Origin: Streptomyces viridochromogenes DSM 40736
GTDB lineage: Bacteria > Actinomycetota > Actinomycetes > Streptomycetales > Streptomycetaceae
Direction: 5' to 3'
Assembly (NCBI RefSeq): GCF_000158955.1
Contig: NZ_GG657757.1
Location: 6,865,346-6,913,677, forward strand
Length of the DNA stretch: 48,332 bases
The position numbers were made by a program, and so were the translations under genes. Position 1 is the stretch's first letter. Each line of letters starts with the position of its first letter. The notes beneath the pieces were generated by a model. That model searched no databases. It was given only the letters and a program-made list of their open reading frames with translations, and had not been told where the DNA came from. Shown one piece after another: positions 24,252-32,916 of the stretch.

Positions 24252-25699
24252 CGGGACTCCCGAACCGTGTCGAAGTAGTTCATGCCCTCGCCGGTGAAGT
24301 CCTCGACCTCGGCCTGGACTTCCTTCGCCGACAGGGTTTCGTTCGCGTTGTAGTAGAGCCAGTCGATCTTCATGTCCCAGGCGCGGTCGCCCTTGAACGG
24401 CAGATCGATGAACCAGTGGTTGAAGTTCACGGACATGTCCGCGCGCGGGGCGTACTTCCCGTTGCTGAGGAAGAGCTTCCTGCCGTCCATCCAGTAGGCG
24501 ACCACGCCGTCCTTCACCCTGATCAGCATGGTGTGCCAGGTGTCGAGGCTCTTCTTCGTGGTCTGGTAGACCCGGTCGTTCGTCTTGTGGTCGTACCAGG
24601 TCACGGTGTCGAGCTTGGGGCCCGGCCGACCCCATCCGCCGTTCGGCATGTACTCGTTGTCCAGCTCGCTGTACTTCGAGCCCTTGCCGCCGATGGTGTA
24701 GAAGGTCTGGTTGACGTGGTCGCCCAAGTCCCCGGTGGCCGGCTCGTCACTGAAGTGGATCCGGGCCGCGTAGGTGCCGTCGCGGAACTTGCTCGCGGCC
24801 GTGCCGAGGCTCGCCTGCTTCGTCCCGGCCTCGGTGCCGTCCGTGCTGGCGCGCAGGTTGAGGACCTGGCCCTCGGCCAGGGCGCCCTTCGCGGTGGGGA
24901 AGGTGACGCCCTCCGCCGACCAGGTGTTCTCGATGCCCGGGCCGCCCTTGCTGGTGCGGACCAGCCAGCCGTGCTTGAACAGGGCCGGGTCCTTGGCGCC
25001 CTGGTAGGTGAAGTCGTCGAACAGCACTCCGGCCGGCGGGGCCGGCAGCGGCGCGGGCGCGTCGGCCTTCGCCGAGGCCTTCTTCTCGTCGCTCGCCTTG
25101 GTGCCGTCCGGCTCCTCGCCCCAGGCGAGGACGCCCCGCTTGTACGCGGTGACCTTCTCCGCCTCCTTGTACGACGTCATCTCGGCGTCGAAGGAGCGGT
25201 CGTCGGACTGCTTCAGCTCCTTGTGGTCGGTGCGGAACAGCTGGACGTCGATGCCCTTGCTGTTCGCTCCGGGCTTCAGGTCGCCCGCGCCCTCGGTGAA
25301 CCTGAGCTCCAGGTAGTGGTCGGCGGTGTCGGTGGCCTTGTCCATCGCGACGATCCGCCCGGCGACGTTCGAGCAGCCGAAGACGACGTTGACGCAGTTG
25401 AAGGCGTACGAGGAGGGCCCCGCGGAGCCGTCGGCCGTGAACCAGTACCGGAGCGTCACCTCGCTCAACGGCAGTGGCTTGTCCGTGTCGTTGAAGACCT
25501 CGAACGACGGCTTGGCCGCCGTGGCCGTCGCCGGGGTGTCGGTCCGGTAGCGGACCTTCAGCTCGGGCGGGTCCGGGTTCGCCGCCTTCCACACGGGATA
25601 GAGCGCCGTGCCGCCGGCGGCGACCACCGCCACGAGGAGCAGGAGCCTGATCTTGGGCCAGACCCGGCGTCGGGGTGTTCGGCGACGAGGGGACGCCAC
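24248..25699 (-). CDS. secreted or membrane-anchored CBM3 plus GH16-like protein
   Basis: 483 residues. GTG 25699 is preferred because AAGGAG lies six bases upstream; the frame extends to GTG 25720. A basic N terminus (SPRRRTPRRRVWPKIR) and one hydrophobic segment suggest a signal anchor. Residues about 45-200 are a family-3 carbohydrate-binding module (VTLRYWFTADG, DHYLELRFTEGAGDLKPGANS, DDRSFDAEM, GVLAWGEEP), which binds cellulose or chitin-like chains. After an Ala/Pro/Lys-rich linker, about 230-480 is a concanavalin-like domain with GH16 features, notably YSELDNEYMP matching the ExDxE catalytic motif and FRDGTYAARIHF. Asn between Asp and Glu is unusual for GH16, so activity is uncertain. 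It is upstream of and overlaps the deacetylase gene. Confidence 0.8.
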   Translation of the reverse strand: MASPRRRTPRRRVWPKIRLLLLVAVVAAGGTALYPVWKAANPDPPELKVRYRTDTPATATAAKPSFEVFNDTDKPLPLSEVTLRYWFTADGSAGPSSYAFNCVNVVFGCSNVAGRIVAMDKATDTADHYLELRFTEGAGDLKPGANSKGIDVQLFRTDHKELKQSDDRSFDAEMTSYKEAEKVTAYKRGVLAWGEEPDGTKASDEKKASAKADAPAPLPAPPAGVLFDDFTYQGAKDPALFKHGWLVRTSKGGPGIENTWSAEGVTFPTAKGALAEGQVLNLRASTDGTEAGTKQASLGTAASKFRDGTYAARIHFSDEPATGDLGDHVNQTFYTIGGKGSKYSELDNEYMPNGGWGRPGPKLDTVTWYDHKTNDRVYQTTKKSLDTWHTMLIRVKDGVVAYWMDGRKLFLSNGKYAPRADMSVNFNHWFIDLPFKGDRAWDMKIDWLYYNANETLSAKEVQAEVEDFTGEGMNYFDTVRESR

Positions 25700-25804
25700 G
25701 CAGGACTCCTTCGAGGACACCCGGCGGTCTTGGGTGGAGACCGTCAGAGTCAGGTAAACAATGGTCGGATTGTGTGAGGATCCTATCTATGACGGCATGC
25801 GAAA

Positions 25805-25848
25805 AGGGGGGCGGGTGCACGGATTGTTACCGTACGCCCCACCCCCCT
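25805..25848 (-). terminator. terminator of fadA-fadB
   Basis: On the minus strand AGGGGGGTGGGG pairs imperfectly with CCCGCCCCCCT and is followed by TTTT, a classic intrinsic terminator 14 bases after the fadB stop. A separate 12-bp palindrome, GTAACGCGTTAC (25854-25865), covers the fadB stop codon. The remainder of the gap to 25699 should hold the promoter of the CBM3-GH16 operon; a TTGTTTACCT sequence is seen on the minus strand near 25755. Confidence 0.7.
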
Positions 25849-25861
25849 CAGGGGTAACGCG

Positions 25862-27991
25862 TTACGCCGGGACGCTCGCGACGCCCGGAGCCAGGAACCT
25901 CTTGCCGTTCACGCGCTCGGAGACGCCCTCGCGGTCCAGGTACGGCGTGATGCCACCCAGGTGGAACGGCCAGCCGGCGCCGGTGATGAGGCACAGGTCG
26001 ATGTCCTGCGCCTCGGCGACGACGCCCTCGTCGAGCATGAGGCCGATCTCCTGCGCCACCGCGTCGAGTACGCGGTCACGGACCTGCTCCTCCGTCAGGA
26101 CGCTGTCGCCCTGCTTCAGCAGCGCGGCGACCTCCGGGTCGAGCTCGGGCTTGCCGCTGTCGTAGACGTAGAAGCCGCGCTTGCCGGCCTTGACGACGGC
26201 CGCGAGGTTCGGGGAGACCGTGAAGCGGTCCGGGAACGCCCGGTTGAGCGTCTCGGAGACGTGCAGACCGATCGCCGGGCCGACCAGCTCCAGCAGGACC
26301 AGCGGCGACATCGGCAGACCGAGCGGCTCGACGGCCTTCTCGGCGACCTCGACCGGGGTGCCCTCGTCGATGACGTTCTGGATCTCGCCCATGAAGCGGG
26401 TCAGGATGCGGTTCACGACGAACGCCGGGGCGTCCTTGGTGAGGACCGCGGTCTTCTTCAGCTTCTTGGCGACGCCGAACGCCGTGGCCAGGGAGGCGTC
26501 GTCGGTCTGCTCGCCGCGGACGATCTCCAGCAGCGGCAGCACGGCGACCGGGTTGAAGAAGTGGAAGCCGACGACCCGCTCGGGGTGCTTCAGCTTCGAG
26601 GCCATCTCCGAGACGGAGAGGGAGGAGGTGTTCGTCGCGAAGATGGCGTGCGCCGGGGCGACCGCCTCGACCTCCGCGAACACCTTCTGCTTGACGCCCA
26701 TCTCCTCGAACACGGCCTCGATGATGAAGTCCGCGTCCGCGAAGCCCTCGGCCTTGTCCAGCACACCGGACACCAGCGCCTTGAGGCGGTTGGCCTTGTC
26801 CTGGTTGATCCGGCCCTTGCCGAGCAGCTTGTCGATCTCGGCGTGGACGTAGCCCACACCCTTGTCGACGCGCTCCTGGTCGATGTCGGTCAGCACGACC
26901 GGCACCTCCAGGCGGCGCAGGAACAGCAGCGCGAGCTGGCTGGCCATCAGACCGGCGCCGACGACACCCACCTTGGTGACCGGGCGGGCCAGGCTCTTGT
27001 CCGGGGCGCCGGCCGGGCGCTTGCCGCGCTTCTGCACCAGGTTGAAGGCGTAGATGCCGGAGCGCAGTTCGCCGCCCATGATGAGGTCGGCGAGCGCCTT
27101 GTCCTCGGCGTCGTAACCCTGCTGGAGGTCGCCGTTCTTGGCGGCGGCGATGATGTCCAGGGCGCGGTAGGCGGCCGGGGCCGCGCCGTGCACCTTGGAG
27201 TCCGCGATGAAGCGGCCCTTGGCGACGGCCTGGTCCCAGGCCTCGCCGCGGTCGATCACCGGGCGCTCGATCTCCAGCTCGCCCTTGAGGACGGCCGCGG
27301 TCCAGATCAGCGACTGCTCCAGGAAGTCCGCGCCCTCGAAGATCGCGTCGGCGATCCCGAGCTCGAAGACCTGCTTGCCCTTGAGCTGCTTGTTCTGGTT
27401 GAGGCTGTTCTCGATGATCACCGAGACGGCCTTCTCGGGGCCGATCAGGTTCGGCAGCAGGGCGCAGCCGCCCCAGCCCGGGACCAGACCGAGGAAGACC
27501 TCGGGCAGCGAGAACGCGGGCAGGGCCGCGGAGACGGTGCGGTAGGTGCAGTGCAGACCGACCTCGACACCGCCGCCCATCGCGGCGCCGTTGTAGTACG
27601 CGAAGGTCGGCACGGCCAGCTTGGACAGCCGCTTGAAGACCTCGTGGCCGCCCTTGCCGATGGCGAGGGCGTGCTCGTACTCCTTGAGGATCTCCACGCC
27701 CTTGAGGTCGGCGCCGACCGCGAAGATGAACGGCTTGCCGGTGAGGCCGACGCCGACGATCTCGCCGTCCGCCGCCTCCTTCTCGACCTGGTCGATCGCG
27801 GCGTTCAGGTTCGCCAGCGACGCCGGGCCGAAGGTGGTCGGCTTGGTGTGGTCGTGGCCGTTGTCCAGGGTGATCAGGGCGAAGCGCCCGGCACCGAGGG
27901 GGAGGTCGAAGTGGCGTACGTGCGCAACTGTGACGACCTCGTCCGGGAACAGCTCGGAAGCCTGCTTGAGAAGCTCGGCGGTGGTGCTCAC
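25862..27991 (-). CDS. fadB: fatty acid oxidation complex alpha subunit: enoyl-CoA hydratase / 3-hydroxyacyl-CoA dehydrogenase
   Basis: Carries out hydration and NAD+-dependent oxidation in beta-oxidation; cytoplasmic. 709 residues from GTG 27991, which overlaps the fadA stop. Residues about 20-230 are a crotonase domain (oxyanion stretch FAVGADLKG, and the catalytic glutamates in GGGVEVGL and SLPEVFLGLVPGWGG). Residues about 335-520 are the NAD-binding dehydrogenase domain (VGVVGAGLMASQLALL, FIIEAVFEEMGVKQKVF, ATNTSSLSVSEMA, VGFHFFNPVAVLPLLEIV), then two C-terminal helical dehydrogenase domains (DAPAFVVNRIL, GKRGFYVY). It forms the usual pair with the thiolase FadA. Confidence 0.95.
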   Translation of the reverse strand: MSTTAELLKQASELFPDEVVTVAHVRHFDLPLGAGRFALITLDNGHDHTKPTTFGPASLANLNAAIDQVEKEAADGEIVGVGLTGKPFIFAVGADLKGVEILKEYEHALAIGKGGHEVFKRLSKLAVPTFAYYNGAAMGGGVEVGLHCTYRTVSAALPAFSLPEVFLGLVPGWGGCALLPNLIGPEKAVSVIIENSLNQNKQLKGKQVFELGIADAIFEGADFLEQSLIWTAAVLKGELEIERPVIDRGEAWDQAVAKGRFIADSKVHGAAPAAYRALDIIAAAKNGDLQQGYDAEDKALADLIMGGELRSGIYAFNLVQKRGKRPAGAPDKSLARPVTKVGVVGAGLMASQLALLFLRRLEVPVVLTDIDQERVDKGVGYVHAEIDKLLGKGRINQDKANRLKALVSGVLDKAEGFADADFIIEAVFEEMGVKQKVFAEVEAVAPAHAIFATNTSSLSVSEMASKLKHPERVVGFHFFNPVAVLPLLEIVRGEQTDDASLATAFGVAKKLKKTAVLTKDAPAFVVNRILTRFMGEIQNVIDEGTPVEVAEKAVEPLGLPMSPLVLLELVGPAIGLHVSETLNRAFPDRFTVSPNLAAVVKAGKRGFYVYDSGKPELDPEVAALLKQGDSVLTEEQVRDRVLDAVAQEIGLMLDEGVVAEAQDIDLCLITGAGWPFHLGGITPYLDREGVSERVNGKRFLAPGVASVPA

Positions 27992-29205
27992 TTGTCCCCC
28001 TCGAAGTGCGGGTTCTCCCAGATGACCGTCGCGCCCATGCCGAAGCCGACGCACATGGTGGTCAGGCCGTAGCGGACGTGCGGCTGCTCCTCGAACTGGC
28101 GGGCCAGCTGCGTCATCAGACGGACGCCGGAGGAGGCCAGCGGGTGGCCGAAGGCGATGGCGCCGCCGTACTGGTTGACGCGCTCGTCGTCGTCGGCGAT
28201 GCCGTAGTGGTCGAGGAAGGCCAGGACCTGGACGGCGAAGGCCTCGTTGATCTCGAACAGGCCGATGTCGGAGATCGACAGACCCGCCTGGGCCAGCGCC
28301 TTCTCCGTCGCCGGGATCGGGCCGTAGCCCATGACCTCGGGCTCGACGCCCGCGAAGGAGTAGGCGACCAGGCGCATCTTCACGGGGAGGTCGTGCTCCC
28401 GCGCGAACTCCTCGGAGGCGATGAGGGAGGCGGTGGCGCCGTCGTTCAGACCGGCCGCGTTACCGGCGGTGACCCGGCCGTGCACACGGAACGGGGTCTT
28501 CAGACCGGAGAGGTTCTCCAGGGTCGTGCCCGGGCGCATCGGCTCGTCGGCGGTGACCAGGCCCCAGCCCGTCTCACCGGCCTCGGGGGAGGTGCGGCGG
28601 ACCGAGATCGGCACCAGGTCGGCCTGGATCTTGCCGTTGGCGTACGCCTTGGCGGCCTTCTCCTGGGAGCGCACGGCGTACTCGTCGGCGCGCTGCTTGG
28701 TGATCTGCGGGTAGCGGTCGTGCAGGTTCTCCGCGGTCATGCCCATGAACAGGGCCGACTCGTCGACCAGCTTCTCGCTCACGAACCGCGGGTTCGGGTC
28801 GACGCCCTCGCCCATGGGGTGACGCCCCATGTGCTCGACACCGCCGGCGATGGCGACGTCGTACGCGCCGAAGGCGACGGAGCCGGCGACCGTGGTGACG
28901 GCGGTCAGGGCGCCGGCGCACATGCGGTCGATCGAGTAGCCGGGGACCGACTGGGGGAGACCGGCCAGGATCCCGGCCGTGCGGCCGATGGTGAGTCCCT
29001 GGTCACCGATCTGCGTGGTCGCGGCGATGGCGACCTCGTCGATCTTCTTCGGGTCGAGTCCGGGGTTGCGGCGCAGCAGCTCCCGGATCGCCTTCACGAC
29101 GAGGTCGTCGGCACGGGTCTCGTGGTAGATGCCCTTCGGGCCCGCCTTGCCGAACGGGGTGCGGACGCCGTCGACGAAGACGACGTCCCTGACGGTACGA
29201 GGCAC
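27988..29205 (-). CDS. fadA: acetyl-CoA acyltransferase (3-ketoacyl-CoA thiolase)
   Basis: Final thiolysis step of beta-oxidation. 405 residues; GTG 29205 has GGAGGAG seven bases upstream. The nucleophilic Cys is in SIDRMCAGALTAV (near 90), the mid motif is GGVEHMGRHPMG, the His motif is NEAFAVQ, and the C-terminal GGAIAFGHPLASSGVR and TMCVGFGMG carry the second Cys. Overlaps fadB by a TGAG/GTGA junction, so the subunits are translated in step. Confidence 0.96.
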   Translation of the reverse strand: MPRTVRDVVFVDGVRTPFGKAGPKGIYHETRADDLVVKAIRELLRRNPGLDPKKIDEVAIAATTQIGDQGLTIGRTAGILAGLPQSVPGYSIDRMCAGALTAVTTVAGSVAFGAYDVAIAGGVEHMGRHPMGEGVDPNPRFVSEKLVDESALFMGMTAENLHDRYPQITKQRADEYAVRSQEKAAKAYANGKIQADLVPISVRRTSPEAGETGWGLVTADEPMRPGTTLENLSGLKTPFRVHGRVTAGNAAGLNDGATASLIASEEFAREHDLPVKMRLVAYSFAGVEPEVMGYGPIPATEKALAQAGLSISDIGLFEINEAFAVQVLAFLDHYGIADDDERVNQYGGAIAFGHPLASSGVRLMTQLARQFEEQPHVRYGLTTMCVGFGMGATVIWENPHFEGDK

Positions 29206-29251
29206 GATGGCTCTCCTCCAGGGTCCGGAACTGCATTGCTGCTGCGATGCG

Positions 29252-29267
29252 CTGAGCGCGCGCTCAG
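29252..29267 (-). promoter_or_regulatory. perfect 16-bp palindrome upstream of fadA
   Basis: CTGAGCGCGCGCTCAG lies 46 bases before the fadA start. The TGAGCG/CGCTCA half-sites suit a TetR-family operator. The cognate regulator is not in this window. Confidence 0.5.
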
Positions 29268-29273
29268 GCCCAT

Positions 29274-29294
29274 GCTACTTATGGGTAACGTAGC
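29274..29294 (-). promoter_or_regulatory. second inverted repeat upstream of fadA
   Basis: GCTAC and GTAGC flank an 11-base centre (GTTACCCATAA on the minus strand). The GTTACnnnnnnGTAgC pattern resembles operators of acyl-CoA-responsive TetR regulators. It probably overlaps the promoter; the rest of the 120-base gap shows nothing further. Confidence 0.4.
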
Positions 29295-29325
29295 TGCACA
29301 GTCCTGACAGGCGGAGCGGTGAAGG

Positions 29326-30366
29326 TCACACCTTCGGGGGTGCCGTGGATCCCCGAGGTGTCAGTACGGGCGTGGGCACGGGATGCGACCCGGCCGTGCC
29401 CTCTGCGGTGATCACCCCGAACAACGTCCGAGCCACCTCCGCCCCGAACCCGTGCACGTCATGGCTCATCGCGGACAGCGTCGGATGCGTCAGCCGGCAC
29501 AGCTGCGAGTCGTCCCACGCCAGGAGGGACACGTCCTCCGGCACCCGCAACCCCATCTCCGCCGCCACCGACAGCCCCGCCACCGCCATGATGTCGTTGT
29601 CGTACACGATCGCGGTCGGCCGGTCCGGCACCGCCGCGGTCAGCAGCGACCGCGTCGCCCGCGCCCCCGCGTCCCCCGAGAAGTCCGTCGCCACCTGCCA
29701 CGCCCCGGCCAGCTCCAGCGCCCCCGCCGCCTCGTCGAACGCCGCCGTCCGGATCGCCGTGTGCCCGAGGGCCGCCGCCCCGCCGACCCGGGCGATCCGC
29801 CGGTGCCCGAGCGCGGCCAGGTAGCGCACCGCTTCCGTCACGGCCGTGGCGTCGTCGGTCCACACGGAAGGGAGCCCCCCGGTCAGTGAGGGATGCCCGA
29901 CGGCGACCACCGGCAGCCCGAGCCCCTCCACTAGGCCCACCCGGGGATCGCCGGCCTGGAAGTCGACGAGGATCGACCCGCCGACCTGCCGCCCCCGCCA
30001 CCACGCCTCCTGGACCCGCAGCTCCTCGTCCATGCTCCGGACGAGCCGCAGCAGCAGGGAACAGGAGTGCTCGGCCAGGACGCTCTCCACGCCCGAGACG
30101 AACTCCATGTACCAGGGTTCGAGCCCGAGCATCCGCGCCGGCCGGCACACCGCGAGCCCCACCACGTCCACGCGGGACCCGGCCAGCGTCCGGGCCGTGA
30201 GGTTCGGCGCCCAGCCCAGCTCCCGCGCGGCCCGGAAGATCCGGTCCCGGGTCGCCTCCGACAGCCCGGGCTTGTGGTTGAAGGCGAGCGACACGGCACC
30301 CTTGGACACGCCGGCGCGCGCGGCGACGTCCCTGATGGTGACGCGGGGGGTCGGCGTGGCCGTCAT
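29326..30366 (-). CDS. LacI-family transcriptional regulator of the mannoside locus
   Basis: Sugar-responsive repressor, 346 residues. ATG 30366 overlaps the GH2 stop (ATGA). The LacI helix-turn-helix and hinge are intact: VTIRDVAARAGVSKGAVSLAFNHKPGLSEATRDRI and the hinge LGWAPNLTARTLAG, read in two parts. The effector domain follows (VVGLAV, VWTDDATAVTEAVRYLAALGHRRIARVGG, AIVYDNDIMAVAGLSVAAEMG, SLLAWDDSQLCRLTHPTLSAM). Being second in the beta-mannosidase operon and facing an importer operon, it most likely controls both through the AACCGGTT sites at 32752 and 32821. Confidence 0.9.
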   Translation of the reverse strand: MTATPTPRVTIRDVAARAGVSKGAVSLAFNHKPGLSEATRDRIFRAARELGWAPNLTARTLAGSRVDVVGLAVCRPARMLGLEPWYMEFVSGVESVLAEHSCSLLLRLVRSMDEELRVQEAWWRGRQVGGSILVDFQAGDPRVGLVEGLGLPVVAVGHPSLTGGLPSVWTDDATAVTEAVRYLAALGHRRIARVGGAAALGHTAIRTAAFDEAAGALELAGAWQVATDFSGDAGARATRSLLTAAVPDRPTAIVYDNDIMAVAGLSVAAEMGLRVPEDVSLLAWDDSQLCRLTHPTLSAMSHDVHGFGAEVARTLFGVITAEGTAGSHPVPTPVLTPRGSTAPPKV

Positions 30367-32741
30367 CGGGTGGGCTCCACGCAGTACAGGGCCGAACGAG
30401 CGCTCCGGACGTCCGGAGTCCTCCAGCCGCTCACCCCGATGGTCACCTCTTCGCCCGGCAGCAGCGTGACCAGCCCCCGGTCGGCCCGCGCCCCCGGATC
30501 CAGCCGGTCGGCCTGGAGCAGCAGGTCCCGGACCAGGGTGCGGGCGGTCACGGTGATGCCGTCCGGGGCGAGCGCGACGTCGAACCGCGGTGCGGGATAA
30601 GGGACGTCACGGTCCGGTACCGGGAAGTGCAGTGCCCGGAGTCCCTCCGCGTCCGCGACCAGGAACTCCTTCGGCCCGACCGGCGTCAGCTCACGCGGGA
30701 CACCGGCCCGGGCGACGGTCCGCCCCACGGCCGCCAGCTCCACGGCCGCCTGCCCCAGTACCTCGCCCTCGACGGACATCCGGCGCAGGATCAGCGTCCC
30801 CCTCCAGTCCTGCGCCGACTGGTTGACGGCGGCCCACTCCAACCGCCCGTCCCGCGCCCGCAGCGTCAGCAGCCGGTCCGCGTACAGCCGTTTCAGCTCG
30901 TGGTACAGCGGCTTCTCCCGGCCGTCGCCGTCGATCGCCGCCCAGGACGTCACCGGCCAGCAGTCGTTGAGCTGCCAGACGACCGTGCCCGCGCACACCG
31001 GCCAGTGCGCGCGCCAGTGCTCGATCCCGGCCGCGCCCGCCCGCGCCTGGTTGAGCTGCATGAGGTAGTGCCAGCGGTCGAAGTCCCCGTCCGGCACGGC
31101 GAAGTGCCGGGCCAGCCCCCGCTCCAGCTTGCCGTTGCCGTCGTCGGCCTTCTGATGGTGCAGCACGCCGGGGGAGTCCGGCGCGAGTTCCTCCCCGGGC
31201 AGAGCGCGCCGCAGCGTGGTGTACGCGGGCGGCGCCTGCCAGCCGAACTCGGCGACGAACCGGGGCACGCTCAGCCGGTAGTCGGCGTAGTCCTCCCGGT
31301 TCCACACCTCCCACGAGTGGTGGGTGCCGTGTGCCGGGTCGTTCGGGTGGTGCCGCCAGGACCCGGACCAGGGGCTGCCCGCCGTGTACGGCCGGGTCGG
31401 GTCCAACTCGGCCACCACACGCGGCAGCACGCCCAGGTAGTACCCCTCGCCCCAGGAGTCCCCGGCCAGCGCCGGCTCCCACCCCCAGTCCCGGAAGCCC
31501 CACAGGTTCTCGTTGTTGCCGTTCCACAGCACCAGCGACGGATGCGGCATCAGCCGTACGACGTTCTCCCGCGCCTCGGCCTCCACCTCACCGCGCAGCG
31601 GCTGCTCCTCCGGGTAGGCCGCGCACGCGAACGGGAAGTCCTGCCAGACCAGCAGCCCGAGTTCGTCGCAGGCGTCGTAGAAGTCCTCGCTCTCGTAGAT
31701 CCCGCCGCCCCAGACGCGTACGAGGTCCACGCCCGCGGCGGCGGCCTGCTCCAGCCGCTCCCGGTAGCGCGCGCGGGTGATCCGGGACGGGAAGACGTCG
31801 TCGGGGATCCAGTTGACCCCGCGTGCGAAGAGCCGCTCGCCGTTGACGACGAGGGTGAAGCCGGTGCCGTGCGCGTCGGGCCGGCGGTCCAGCTCCACGG
31901 TCCGGAAACCGACCCGCCGCCGCCACACGTCCAGCGCGTCCTCACCGTACAGCAGCCTCAACTCCACGTCGTACAGCGGCTGTTCGCCGTATCCGCGCGG
32001 CCACCACACCTCCGCGTCCGGCACCCGGAGCCGCACCACGCCGCCCGACCCGTCGACCGTCGCCCGTGCCCGCACCCCGCCCACCGTCGCCTCCACGGTG
32101 AGCGGCGCCTCCCCCCGGGTCCGCTCGACGTCGACGGCCAGCTCGACGACGCCCACGCCCTCGTCGACGGTGACCAGCGGACGCACCCGGGCGATCCGGG
32201 CCGTCGACCAGCGCTCCAGCCGCACCGGCCGCCAGATCCCGGCCGTCACCAGCGTCGGCCCCCAGTCCCAGCCGAAGGAGCAGGCCATCTTGCGCAGGTA
32301 CTGGTAGGGCTCGGCGTACGCGGCGGGCCGCTCGCCCAGCCGCCCCCGTACGGCCTCGGCCTCGGCGTACGCGGAGACGAACCGCACGGACAGCCGCCCC
32401 GACAGCCCCGTCACGTCGAACCGGTACGAGCGGTGCATGTTCCGCACCGTCCCCAACGGCCGCCCGTCCAGGGAGATCTCGGCGACGGTGTCGAGCCCGT
32501 CGAAGACCAGATCGGTCTGCTCGTGCGCGACCGACGCGGACAGGTCTCCGAGCTCCCGCTCGTACGTCCAGTCGCGGCGCCCCACCCACGCCACCTCGGT
32601 CTCGTCGCGGCCGAGGAACGGGTCCGGGATCACCCCGGCCGCCATCAGGTCGGTGTGCACACAGCCCGGCACCGAGGCCGCCGGCGTGTCCGACTCGTAC
32701 CGCAGGATCCATCCGTCGCCGAGCGGTGTGGCCTCCAGCAT
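30363..32741 (-). CDS. beta-mannosidase, GH2 family
   Basis: Hydrolyses terminal beta-D-mannose residues; no signal peptide, so it acts on imported manno-oligosaccharides. 792 residues from ATG 32741 (MLEATPLGDGWILRYESD). The N-terminal jelly-roll has PGCVHTDLMAAGVIPDPFLGRDE, typical of beta-mannosidases, and WVGRRDWTYER. In the barrel, WNGNNENLW gives acid/base Glu411 and VAEFGWQ gives nucleophile Glu498; spacing fits characterised GH2 mannosidases. It heads an operon with the LacI gene and diverges from the second importer. Confidence 0.9.
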   Translation of the reverse strand: MLEATPLGDGWILRYESDTPAASVPGCVHTDLMAAGVIPDPFLGRDETEVAWVGRRDWTYERELGDLSASVAHEQTDLVFDGLDTVAEISLDGRPLGTVRNMHRSYRFDVTGLSGRLSVRFVSAYAEAEAVRGRLGERPAAYAEPYQYLRKMACSFGWDWGPTLVTAGIWRPVRLERWSTARIARVRPLVTVDEGVGVVELAVDVERTRGEAPLTVEATVGGVRARATVDGSGGVVRLRVPDAEVWWPRGYGEQPLYDVELRLLYGEDALDVWRRRVGFRTVELDRRPDAHGTGFTLVVNGERLFARGVNWIPDDVFPSRITRARYRERLEQAAAAGVDLVRVWGGGIYESEDFYDACDELGLLVWQDFPFACAAYPEEQPLRGEVEAEARENVVRLMPHPSLVLWNGNNENLWGFRDWGWEPALAGDSWGEGYYLGVLPRVVAELDPTRPYTAGSPWSGSWRHHPNDPAHGTHHSWEVWNREDYADYRLSVPRFVAEFGWQAPPAYTTLRRALPGEELAPDSPGVLHHQKADDGNGKLERGLARHFAVPDGDFDRWHYLMQLNQARAGAAGIEHWRAHWPVCAGTVVWQLNDCWPVTSWAAIDGDGREKPLYHELKRLYADRLLTLRARDGRLEWAAVNQSAQDWRGTLILRRMSVEGEVLGQAAVELAAVGRTVARAGVPRELTPVGPKEFLVADAEGLRALHFPVPDRDVPYPAPRFDVALAPDGITVTARTLVRDLLLQADRLDPGARADRGLVTLLPGEEVTIGVSGWRTPDVRSARSALYCVEPTR

Positions 32742-32751
32742 GCGCACTCCC

Positions 32752-32763
32752 TTAACCGGTTCA
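32752..32763 (-). promoter_or_regulatory. LacI-type operator 1 in the mannoside divergent region
   Basis: TTAACCGGTTCA, with an AACCGGTT palindrome, lies 10 bases upstream of the GH2 start. A near copy, TTTACCGGTTGA, is at 32821-32832 on the importer side, 69 bases away. The adjacent LacI protein is the likely binder. Confidence 0.55.
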
Positions 32764-32802
32764 GAGAAGAGTCGTGTGTGGCGTCGTGTGTGGCTTTCAC
32801 AT

Positions 32803-32832
32803 CGTTGGCGGGAATGGGACTTTACCGGTTGA
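32803..32832 (+). promoter_or_regulatory. copy B of the shared element plus LacI-type operator 2
   Basis: Positions 32803-32826 match 5663-5686 in 21 of 24 bases: both begin CGTTGGCGGGAA and end with GGACT, A or T, then TACC. The TTTACC end could be the -10 of the importer operon. The site runs into ACCGGTTGA, so promoter and operator overlap. It ends 84 bases before the gene start. Confidence 0.5.
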
Positions 32833-32916
32833 GAAAGCGCTGTCAGAGTGCCGAACCAGCCATACCGCACGTGCTCTTCCGTCCCGAGTTCCTCTCCGCG
32901 AACGGAGCTGATGCAC

